A DNA stretch of 64,000 bases from Oscillospiraceae bacterium (GTDB taxonomy: Bacteria; Bacillota; Clostridia; Oscillospirales; Oscillospiraceae). Each line of letters begins with the position of its first letter. Position 1 is the stretch's first letter. Where the stretch lies: contig WRMH01000009.1 in the NCBI GenBank assembly GCA_009777235.1, positions 25,057 through 89,056 on the forward strand, in the 5' to 3' direction. The position numbers and the translations under genes are program-made. This document shows positions 26,512-34,814 of this stretch, piece by piece. The notes beneath the pieces are model-generated. The model did no database searches. It was not told the DNA's origin and saw only the letters and a list, made by a program, of their open reading frames with translations.

Positions 26512-29500
26512 ATGAGCACAAAAAAAATAATCTGCGCCTTACTTTGTGCTGTTTTCTTATCATCGCTGTTTTCAGGCTGCCAAACCTCAGTCCCGGAACC
26601 GCCGCCGGAGGCTCTGCTTTCTTCATACCGCGACATACCCGGCATAACGCAAACAGAAATTGACGCCATCGAAGCATATCAAAAAGATAACGCTTCCTTT
26701 ACGCTGATAGCGCCAAACAGCACCGAGCTATACACAGACAATACAGGAGAGCTTCGCGGCTACACGGTTTTGCTCTGCCAGTATCTGTCGTCGCTTTTTG
26801 AAATACCCTTTACGCCGCAGATGGAAGCGCTCGGCATTATCACGCAGTCTCTCGACGACGGCGACGCCATCTTTGCTCTATCGGTCATCAGCGACGATCG
26901 CGCAGAGCGTTATTTTATGACAGACACCGTTGCGCAGCGTTCGGTCAAAACCATGCGCCTTTCGGAAAACCCCGCCCCCTCTGACATAGCCCAGTCAAGG
27001 CCACCGCGCTACGTTCTGCTCACGGGCGCGATGATGATAGATTTATTTCCCGAAATATTAGAGCCCGGTTCATACGAAATGCTTATTGCCGAAGACTATG
27101 AGATGGCCTACAGGATGCTGCAAAGCGGCGAGGCGGACGCCTTTGCCGGAAACAGCGCGATGGAGATCGCCTTTGACGTTTACGGCGGCGTAGTCACCGA
27201 CGACTTCTTCCCCCTCACCTTTCTGCCCGTATCCATCGCGACGGGAAACCAAAATTTTGCGCCAATTATCTCCGCGATTGACAAAGCCCTGCAAGGCGGT
27301 TTGCATAGCCATCTGACCGAACTTTACGCACGGGGCTACTCCGACTACCGCAAGTACAGATTTAATGAATTTTTGACCGACGAGGAAAGGTCGTATTTGA
27401 GGGATAACCCCACAATACCTTTCGCTTCCCAATATATGTCCTATCCCGTGAGCTTCTACAATACGGTAGAAGAACGCTGGGATGGTGGGGTTTTTGATGT
27501 ACTTAGCGAAATGCAGCAGCTCTTCGGCGTCGTTTTTGAGCTTGTAAACGACACCGGCGCGGAGCTTTTAGAGCTAATGAATCTTTTAGAGGACGGAACG
27601 GCGTATTTCATGCCAAACCTAATCTCAAGCCCCGAACGCGCACCACGTTTTCTATGGCCGGACACTTTGTACATAAAGGACAGGTTCGCCCTATTATCCA
27701 AGCAGAGCTACCCAAATATCTCGACAAACGACATTCCCTTTGAGAAAATCGGGTTTGCCAGAGGCAGCGCCTTTGCCGATATGTTCAGAAGCTGGTTTCC
27801 CAACGCCATATCCGCAACGGAATACCCCAACACCGACGAGGCTTTCGCGGCCTTGGACCGGGGCGAGGTCAACCTTGTTATGTCGAGCCAGTCAAGGCTT
27901 GCCTCCTTGACCAACTATTATGAATATTCCGATTATAAGGCAAATTACCTCTTTGACGCAGCCTTTGAATCCACCTTTGGGGTAAACAAAGACCAGCAAG
28001 TTCTCGTTTCCATCATTGACAAGGCGCTTAAATTTATTGATACCGACAGAATTTTTGAGCAATGGAACACCAGAACCTTTGACTATCAGGCGAGAGCTTT
28101 AAGAGACAGAGAGGCTTTGATCTTTGCCCTATACACCACGGGAATGATCGCGCTCGCGCTGATAGTCTGCATCCTTTTGATCATGTTTTTAAAGAGCAGA
28201 AGAAACGCTAAAGTGATTACGGCGCAGGCTCTCACATTAGAATCCGCAAACGCGAGAATTGAAGCTATCGTCAAAAATATTCCCGGCATGGTTTTTCGGC
28301 ACATCTATGATCCTCCGAATTTTAGCTGCCTGTTTGTCAGCGACGGCTGCCGCGATCTCACAGGGTATGAACCGGAAGATATGCTAAAAGGAAAGATCAA
28401 GTTTTATGACTTTATTCATCCTGACGATATGCCAACCGTCATAAGTTTAAGTTCCGAAACACTTGAAAATGGTCTGCCCTATGAAAATACATTTAGAATC
28501 ACGACCCGCGGCGGCACGGAAAAATGGGTTTGGGAGCGCAGCCGCGTAGTAGAGAAAAACCAAGACGGCACGCCGCATATCATAGAGGGCTATCAGACGG
28601 ATGTGACCGAACGGGTAAAACTCGAAACCGCGGAGCTTGCGAGTCGCGCAAAATCAGACTTTTTGGCGACGATGAGCCACGAAATCAGAACGCCGATGAA
28701 CTCTATAATGGGCTTTGCGGAGCTTGCCGCCGACTGCGAGGCGATGCCGCAGATCAAAGATTATTTACGCAAAATCAGCGACGGCACAAAATGGCTTCTA
28801 AACATCATAAATGATATACTTGATATTTCCAAGATAGAAGCCGGGAAAATGGAATTTGAGAAGATATCTTTCAGCCTGAGCGAGGTTTTCTCGCGCTGTC
28901 AGTCTGTCATTTTACCGCCCATCAAAGAAAAAGGGCTTGACCTGCGCGTCTATGCCGAGGCGATAACCAACAAGCAGCTCATCGGAGACCCCTTGCGGCT
29001 ATACCAGATACTGATGAACCTTTTGTCAAACGCCGTGAAGTTTACAAGTGCCGGAACGGTCAAACTTTCCGCGCTTATTAAAAAAGAGAGCGCAGGCAAA
29101 GCCGCGATACATTTTGAAGTGTCCGACACGGGTATCGGCATGAGCGCGGAGCAGATAGAGAAGATTTTTGACAAGTTTGTCCAAGCCGATTCAAGCACAA
29201 CGCGCAACTACGGCGGCACGGGGCTCGGGCTTGCGATAGTACGCAATATGGTAGACCTCATGGGCGGAACGCTGACGGTAGAGTCCTCGCCCGGCGCCGG
29301 CAGTAAGTTTTGCTTTGAGATTACATTTGATACAGTGGATTCGTATTCGAAATCATCTAACCGCAAAGATTTTGCCCCGTTCGAAAAACCATGCTTTGAC
29401 GCTAAGATTTTGATTTGCGACGACAACCCCATGAACCAAGAAGTAGTCTGCGAGCATCTTTCCCGCGTGGGGGTACGGACAGTCGTAGCAAATAACGGCA

Positions 29501-30342
29501 AGGCGGGCGTTGAAACGGTTCTTAAATGTATCGAAAAGGGCGAAGCTCCGTTTGATTTGATTTTGATGGATATATTCATGCCCATAATGGACGGTATCGA
29601 AGCGGCGACGAAAATATCCGAGCTCAATACCGGCACTCCCATAGTCGCGATGACCGCAAATATAATGACCAGCGAGCTTGAAAAATACAAAAAGCATAAT
29701 ATGCCCGACTGCTTGGGCAAGCCTTTCACGGCGCAGGAGCTATGGCGCGTTTTATTAAAATACCTCACACCCATAGGCTCTTCTGTCGTAGCCGAGGACG
29801 ACGATGTGAATGAGGAGATTTTAAACAACCTGCGTGTCAATTTTGTAAAAAGCAACCAAACAGTCCATACCGACATAAAAAACGCGGTCGCCTCCGGAGA
29901 TATAACGCTCGCGCACCGCTTGGCGCACACACTAAAAGGAAGTGCCGGAATAATCGGCAAGGACGATCTGAAAAATGCCGCCGCCGAGGTCGAGGCGCTT
30001 TTGAAAAACGAGATCGATTCGATTTTAAGCAGCAAAATAAATCTGCTCGAAACAGAGCTGTCTGCGGTGCTCGGCGAGCTGGAATCGCTCCCGGACGGCT
30101 CGGCAGCAGATATCATGCCGCAAGCGCCAGAGCCTATGAGCGTAGAGCAGAGCTTGGCGCTGCTCTTACAATTAGAGCCCATGCTCGAGCAGTCAAATCC
30201 GCAGTGCGTAGAGCTGCTGGAAGAGCTTTTAAAGATTCCCGGATCGGAAAAGCTCGCGGAGCAAATAGAATCCTACGAGTTTGAATCCGCGCTGGAGATT
30301 CTTTTTGTGATAAAAAAGAAATTAAAGGAAGACAATTTATGA
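26512..30342 (+). CDS. Hybrid sensor histidine kinase with two solute-binding domains (BvgS/EvgS-like)
   Basis: 1276 residues. A lipoprotein-type signal (FLSSLFSGC) leads to two SBP_bac_3-like periplasmic-binding domains in tandem, roughly residues 45-280 and 290-530. A transmembrane helix follows near 543-565, then PAS (about 590-700), HisKA with His723 in MSHEIRTPMN, HATPase, a receiver with Asp1020 (LILMDIFMP) and HPt with His1139 (AHTLKGSAG). Phosphate should pass His-Asp-His and on to a separate receiver. The sensor probably binds an amino acid or small anion. AAAGGAG precedes the ATG. It heads an island of four such kinases. Confidence 0.93.
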   Translation: MSTKKIICALLCAVFLSSLFSGCQTSVPEPPPEALLSSYRDIPGITQTEIDAIEAYQKDNASFTLIAPNSTELYTDNTGELRGYTVLLCQYLSSLFEIPFTPQMEALGIITQSLDDGDAIFALSVISDDRAERYFMTDTVAQRSVKTMRLSENPAPSDIAQSRPPRYVLLTGAMMIDLFPEILEPGSYEMLIAEDYEMAYRMLQSGEADAFAGNSAMEIAFDVYGGVVTDDFFPLTFLPVSIATGNQNFAPIISAIDKALQGGLHSHLTELYARGYSDYRKYRFNEFLTDEERSYLRDNPTIPFASQYMSYPVSFYNTVEERWDGGVFDVLSEMQQLFGVVFELVNDTGAELLELMNLLEDGTAYFMPNLISSPERAPRFLWPDTLYIKDRFALLSKQSYPNISTNDIPFEKIGFARGSAFADMFRSWFPNAISATEYPNTDEAFAALDRGEVNLVMSSQSRLASLTNYYEYSDYKANYLFDAAFESTFGVNKDQQVLVSIIDKALKFIDTDRIFEQWNTRTFDYQARALRDREALIFALYTTGMIALALIVCILLIMFLKSRRNAKVITAQALTLESANARIEAIVKNIPGMVFRHIYDPPNFSCLFVSDGCRDLTGYEPEDMLKGKIKFYDFIHPDDMPTVISLSSETLENGLPYENTFRITTRGGTEKWVWERSRVVEKNQDGTPHIIEGYQTDVTERVKLETAELASRAKSDFLATMSHEIRTPMNSIMGFAELAADCEAMPQIKDYLRKISDGTKWLLNIINDILDISKIEAGKMEFEKISFSLSEVFSRCQSVILPPIKEKGLDLRVYAEAITNKQLIGDPLRLYQILMNLLSNAVKFTSAGTVKLSALIKKESAGKAAIHFEVSDTGIGMSAEQIEKIFDKFVQADSSTTRNYGGTGLGLAIVRNMVDLMGGTLTVESSPGAGSKFCFEITFDTVDSYSKSSNRKDFAPFEKPCFDAKILICDDNPMNQEVVCEHLSRVGVRTVVANNGKAGVETVLKCIEKGEAPFDLILMDIFMPIMDGIEAATKISELNTGTPIVAMTANIMTSELEKYKKHNMPDCLGKPFTAQELWRVLLKYLTPIGSSVVAEDDDVNEEILNNLRVNFVKSNQTVHTDIKNAVASGDITLAHRLAHTLKGSAGIIGKDDLKNAAAEVEALLKNEIDSILSSKINLLETELSAVLGELESLPDGSAADIMPQAPEPMSVEQSLALLLQLEPMLEQSNPQCVELLEELLKIPGSEKLAEQIESYEFESALEILFVIKKKLKEDNL

Positions 30343-30447
30343 AGTGTCTCCTACGGAGCCACATTAAATTTCAAACAGCGTTGGTCTTTCTCACTGCAAA
30401 GGCCATATACATAAGCCTTCACGAACCGGAAAGGATTGTATAAATTT

Positions 30448-33400
30448 ATGAGCAAATCCGCAAAAAACAGCATACTCATTGTCGGCGGCGAAAGTTCCGA
30501 TGTTTCATCTCTTTTTCAGTTTTTAAGCCCCGTCTATACCGTCTACACAGAAAAAAGCGGGGCGGACGCCCTTAAATCCGCGCAAAAGCATCTGCCCGAC
30601 GTAGTTTTGCTCTGCACTGTCTTACCCGATACCTGCGGATATGCCATACTCGCCGCGCTGAAGGCATCCGAAAGGACGCGGGATATACCCGTCATCCTCA
30701 CATCGGTCTGCTCAGCGTCTACTGACGTAGCCGCAGCGTCTGCTGTAACAGCTACAGCGGACGCAAGACGTGAGGAAATAAAAGCCCTGACCTTGGGGGC
30801 GGCGGACTATATTACCCATCCGTTTGACTTAGAATTCGTAAGGCTGCGAGTACAAAAGCAGATAGACGCGCTAAAAAAACTTCGCACGGCAAAAAACGAA
30901 ACTTTAAACTTTCGCTTAGCGAGCGAGGGTATGAAAATCGCGCTGTGGACTATGGACGTTGTCACCGACGACCCAGTCAACCCGACCAACAGATTCATGT
31001 GGTCACAGGAATTTCGCCATATGCTGGGCTTTTCTGACGAAAACGATTTTCCAAACGTGCTCGGAAGCTGGATTACCCGCCTGCACCCCGACGACAAAGA
31101 AAAAAGCATTGCGGCCTTTGCCGCGCACATGAACGACTACACCGGAAAAACGCCCTATGAAATAGAATACAGATTAAAGGGCAAGGACGGCGTATACCGG
31201 CATTATGACGGGATAGGCACTTCCTTGCGGACGCCGCAGGGTGTTCCTCTTCGGGTATCGGGATATATCAGGGACATTACCGAAAAAAAGCTGATAGCGG
31301 AGGCTCTTGATAAACATGAGCAGCTTTTGCGTGCGGTAAACCAAGCCGCGGGTCTTCTGCTGACGGATGCGGACGAAAAACCTTTCAACGATTTGATTTT
31401 TGACAGCATTAAGCTCATCGGCCAATGCGTCGGCGCGGACAGCATAGAGGTATGGCAGAACGAAACCTGCGACGGGGAGCTAAACGCCGTTTTAAAGCAC
31501 CACTGGAGCTCTGACGCATACGCGGGTTCTTTATCCGAGCTGCCTGTTTCAAGATTTGCTTATAAAAATACGGATCGCTGGGAAGAGCGGCTGTCAGGCG
31601 GGGATTTTATACAAGGGCCCGTGTCCCGCCTCTCTCCCGAGGATCAAGCGTTTTTGAAGGTTTTTAATATAAAGACCGTTCTGGTCATACCCATATCCAT
31701 TCAAAATAAGTTTTGGGGATTTTCCTGCATTGACGATTACCGCTTTGAGCGCGACTTTACAAAAGACGAGACCGCCATACTTCATTCCGTGATTTCCATG
31801 ATAGCAAACGCAATAAATCGCAATGCTTTGGCCGCGGCGATAAGCCGCGCCGAAATCGCCGAAGAGAGCAGCAAGGCAAAAAGCAGATTTTTGGCGGTGA
31901 TGAGCCATGAGATCAGAACTCCCATGAACTCTATCATGGGCTTTGCGGAGCTGGCGCTTGACACGCTCTCGGGTACTAAAGAGCAGCAAGTCAAGGACTA
32001 CTTGGATAAAATCAAAAGCAGCACAAAATGGCTGCTCAACATAGTTGACGATATTTTGGATATATCCAAAATAGAATCGAGCAAAATGTCTTTTGAATAT
32101 ATGCCCTTTGATTTGAGCGGCATAATAGCGCACTGCGAGTCTGTAATGATACCGATTGTCAGAGAAAAGAACCTTTCTTTCAAAATTGACCGCGGGCCGC
32201 CGCTCGGCAAAAAGCTGCTCGGCGACTCCGTGCGGCTCTCTCAGGTGCTGATGAACCTGCTCTCTAACGCCGTAAAATTTACAAATTCCGGCGAGGTCAA
32301 TCTATCGTTAAAAATTAAAAGCCCGGACGATAAGAGCGCGGCGGTGTATTTTGAAATAAGCGACACAGGGATAGGCATGAGCCCCCAGCAGCTTGATAAG
32401 ATATTCGACCCCTTTATACAGGCCGATTCCGGCACGACCCGCAACTACGGCGGCACGGGCTTAGGGCTTGCCATTACAAAAAATATAGTGGAAATGATGG
32501 GCGGCGAGCTCAAAGTAAAAAGCCAAAAAGATGTCGGAAGCACCTTTTCTTTCGAGATAACTTTCGATCTGGCAAGCGCATCCGAGTCTCTGGCAAGCGG
32601 GGCTGCGCCTGACGTCGTCAAAAAACCGCGTTTTGACGGCCTTGTGCTTGTTTTTGACGACAACGCACTAAATCAACAGGTTATCTGCGAGCATCTTTCG
32701 AGCGTCGGGCTTCAAACTGTGGTAGCCGAAAACGGGCAGATAGGCGTAGATTTGGTCAAAGAACGCATAGAAAATAAAAAAGCGCCGTTTGATTTGATAT
32801 TTATGGATATGTTTATGCCCGTCATGGACGGCATGGAAGCCGCGTCAAAAATAAACGCCCTGAATATAAAGACCCCCATCGTGGCTATGACCGCAAACAT
32901 TATGGCAGACGAGCTTGAAAAATACAAAAACAACGGGATGCCTGACTGCTTGGGCAAGCCCTTTACGTCGCAGCAGCTATGGCGCGTGCTCTTAAAATAT
33001 CTTAAACCCATAAGCTCTGATGCCGGGCAAGGAGCAAGCGCCGAGCAGGAGTCGGAGATTTCCTCTTTTGAAGATGAGCTGCAATTAAAATTGATGGTCA
33101 ATTTTCTCAAAAGCAACCGGGACACATACGCAAAGATAACGCAGGCTGTCGCCGACGGAGACATAACGCTGGCTCATCGCTTGGCGCATACGCTAAAAGG
33201 CAACGCGGGTCAGATAGGCAAGACGGGACTTAAAGACGCGGCGGCGGATGTTGAGACCCTTTTGAAAAACGCGGGTGAAAGGCGCGCGAAGTCACAGGCA
33301 GGTCGGGCGGCAAATGCTATGCCGGCGCCGCAGGCCGGGTCGTCTTTCATATTCGAAAACAAGATGACCACACTCGGCGTCGAACTGGCGGCGGTGTTGG

Positions 33401-33642
33401 ATGAGCTCCGGCCGCTTCTTGACAAAACGCAAAAAACCGCCCCGCCGCTCGGCAATGACGAGATAAAAGAATTGTTTGAAAAACTTGAGCCCATGCTTGA
33501 CAATATCAACCCCGAGTGCGTAAATTTTCTCGACAGGCTAAAGTCCGTCCCGGGCGCGGAGGAGCTTGCTTCGCAAATAGAAAATTATGATTTTGAAACA
33601 GCGGCGGGTACGCTTGCGAAGTTGAAAAAGCAATGGCGTTAA
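30448..33642 (+). CDS. Cytoplasmic hybrid histidine kinase with degenerate N-terminal receiver
   Basis: 1064 residues from the ATG at 30448; the TTG used by the ORF track sits directly on the ribosome binding site. Order: receiver-like domain (1-135), PAS (about 150-280), GAF (about 300-460), HisKA with His487, HATPase, receiver with Asp787 (LIFMDMFMP) and HPt with His914 (AHTLKGNAG). In the N-terminal receiver the phospho-Asp is Cys56 (VVLLCTVLPD) and the conserved Lys is His124 (ITHPFD), and an Ala/Ser/Thr-rich stretch interrupts it, so it cannot be a normal phospho-acceptor. No membrane segment is visible. Its PAS closely resembles that of the kinase at 38501-41599. Confidence 0.92.
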   Translation: MSKSAKNSILIVGGESSDVSSLFQFLSPVYTVYTEKSGADALKSAQKHLPDVVLLCTVLPDTCGYAILAALKASERTRDIPVILTSVCSASTDVAAASAVTATADARREEIKALTLGAADYITHPFDLEFVRLRVQKQIDALKKLRTAKNETLNFRLASEGMKIALWTMDVVTDDPVNPTNRFMWSQEFRHMLGFSDENDFPNVLGSWITRLHPDDKEKSIAAFAAHMNDYTGKTPYEIEYRLKGKDGVYRHYDGIGTSLRTPQGVPLRVSGYIRDITEKKLIAEALDKHEQLLRAVNQAAGLLLTDADEKPFNDLIFDSIKLIGQCVGADSIEVWQNETCDGELNAVLKHHWSSDAYAGSLSELPVSRFAYKNTDRWEERLSGGDFIQGPVSRLSPEDQAFLKVFNIKTVLVIPISIQNKFWGFSCIDDYRFERDFTKDETAILHSVISMIANAINRNALAAAISRAEIAEESSKAKSRFLAVMSHEIRTPMNSIMGFAELALDTLSGTKEQQVKDYLDKIKSSTKWLLNIVDDILDISKIESSKMSFEYMPFDLSGIIAHCESVMIPIVREKNLSFKIDRGPPLGKKLLGDSVRLSQVLMNLLSNAVKFTNSGEVNLSLKIKSPDDKSAAVYFEISDTGIGMSPQQLDKIFDPFIQADSGTTRNYGGTGLGLAITKNIVEMMGGELKVKSQKDVGSTFSFEITFDLASASESLASGAAPDVVKKPRFDGLVLVFDDNALNQQVICEHLSSVGLQTVVAENGQIGVDLVKERIENKKAPFDLIFMDMFMPVMDGMEAASKINALNIKTPIVAMTANIMADELEKYKNNGMPDCLGKPFTSQQLWRVLLKYLKPISSDAGQGASAEQESEISSFEDELQLKLMVNFLKSNRDTYAKITQAVADGDITLAHRLAHTLKGNAGQIGKTGLKDAAADVETLLKNAGERRAKSQAGRAANAMPAPQAGSSFIFENKMTTLGVELAAVLDELRPLLDKTQKTAPPLGNDEIKELFEKLEPMLDNINPECVNFLDRLKSVPGAEELASQIENYDFETAAGTLAKLKKQWR

Positions 33643-33660
33643 CCTCGCAATGCAACTGCC

Positions 33661-33696
33661 CGCATAGAGAGACTGTTGACTTATGATTTTGTTAAA
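33661..33696 (+). repeat. Repeat family B, copy c
   Basis: CGCATAGAGAGACTGTTGAC followed by TTATGATTTTGTTAAA. It lies between the second hybrid kinase and the HD-GYP regulator, codirectional with both. Confidence 0.7.
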
Positions 33697-33741
33697 CCCT
33701 CTAAACTCTCAACGAGGCGCGGTGAAAGGAGCACAGCACGC

Positions 33742-34779
33742 ATGAAAACCATTTTTATTGTTGATGACAACGAATCCAACCTATTTTCGGCAAAAACCGC
33801 GCTCGAAGGCATATATAAAACATATGCTTTGCTCTCTGCCGAGCGAATGTTCAAAATGGCGGAGAGGATCATACCCGACCTTATTTTGCTTGATATTGAA
33901 ATGCCCGATATGAACGGTTTTGAAGCCCTGCGGATATTAAAATCGGACGAGCGCTGGAAATCAATCCCCGTTTTGTTTCTTACTTCAAGAAATGACGCCG
34001 ATGCGGAAATAAACGGATTTGAAATGGGGGCGCTTGATTTTATAAGCAAACCTATCTCACCGCCCCGTCTGATAAAACGCTTAGAAACGCATCTTGAGAC
34101 GGACGCTTTGATAAAGGAAAGTCAAAAAGCCCTGCGTGATATCCATAACGCAACCATAAACGTCATAGCGGATTTGGTGGAAACGAGAGATGAAACAACG
34201 GGCGGGCATATTGAGCGAACATCCGTTTATGTCGAGCTTTTGGTAAACGATCTTCTTCGCACCGGAGTTTACAAGGATGAAATTTCCCTTTGGGACATCA
34301 GTATTCTCCTGCCGTCGGCGCAGCTCCATGATTTGGGCAAAATCGGGATAAGCGATTTGATACTAAACAAACCGGGAAGGCTCACCCCCGAGGAATTTGA
34401 CATAATCCGGCAGCATTGCGAAATAGGACGGCGGGCTATCGATCGAATTATTGAAAAAACAGGCGACGACACATTTTTGCAGCACGCAAAACGGTTTGCG
34501 TCTTATCATCACGAAAAATGGGACGGCTCGGGCTATCCGAGAGGACTTCGCGGAGAGGAAATCCCGCTCGAGGGGCGGATAATGGCCATAGCCGACGTTT
34601 ATGACGCGTTGGTTTCCGAGCGTCCGTATAAAAAACCTTTTACCCATGACGAGGCCGTACATACTATACAAAAGGACAGCGGCACACATTTTGACCCAAA
34701 AATCGTAGAGGCTTTTTTGAATGTAGCGGATGATTTTTGCGCCGAGCTCACGCGAGAGAGCGGGAGCGCGGATATGTGA
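33742..34779 (+). CDS. Response regulator with HD-GYP domain (cyclic di-GMP phosphodiesterase family)
   Basis: 345 residues from the ATG at 33742 (MKTIFIVDDNESN), preceded by AAAGGAG; the ORF-track extension runs through a family B repeat and is rejected. The N-terminal receiver has an intact acceptor (LILLDIEMPDMNG) and Lys (ISKPI). The HD-GYP domain shows HDLGKIGISDLILNK, then HHEKWDGSGYPRGL and AIADVYDAL. HD-GYP enzymes hydrolyse cyclic di-GMP to pGpG or GMP. It is likely the output of the flanking kinases, linking their signals to cyclic di-GMP. Its stop is just ahead of the next kinase gene. Confidence 0.95.
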   Translation: MKTIFIVDDNESNLFSAKTALEGIYKTYALLSAERMFKMAERIIPDLILLDIEMPDMNGFEALRILKSDERWKSIPVLFLTSRNDADAEINGFEMGALDFISKPISPPRLIKRLETHLETDALIKESQKALRDIHNATINVIADLVETRDETTGGHIERTSVYVELLVNDLLRTGVYKDEISLWDISILLPSAQLHDLGKIGISDLILNKPGRLTPEEFDIIRQHCEIGRRAIDRIIEKTGDDTFLQHAKRFASYHHEKWDGSGYPRGLRGEEIPLEGRIMAIADVYDALVSERPYKKPFTHDEAVHTIQKDSGTHFDPKIVEAFLNVADDFCAELTRESGSADM

Positions 34780-34814
34780 TGGCAAAGGGTACTTCTAAAG
34801 GAGACTATACGAAT

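Noticed and set aside
29208-30182. Long minus-strand ORF (324 codons) opposite the first hybrid kinase
   Set aside because: It is Ser/Phe/Leu-rich shadow translation of the receiver/HPt part, has no ribosome binding site and no recognisable motif. The same holds for the antisense frames at 39768-40514, 17722-18459 and 24080-24931.
33676-33741. N-terminal extension of the HD-GYP regulator
   Set aside because: It translates a family B repeat and the following spacer; the receiver starts at MKTIFIVDDNE with AAAGGAG upstream.
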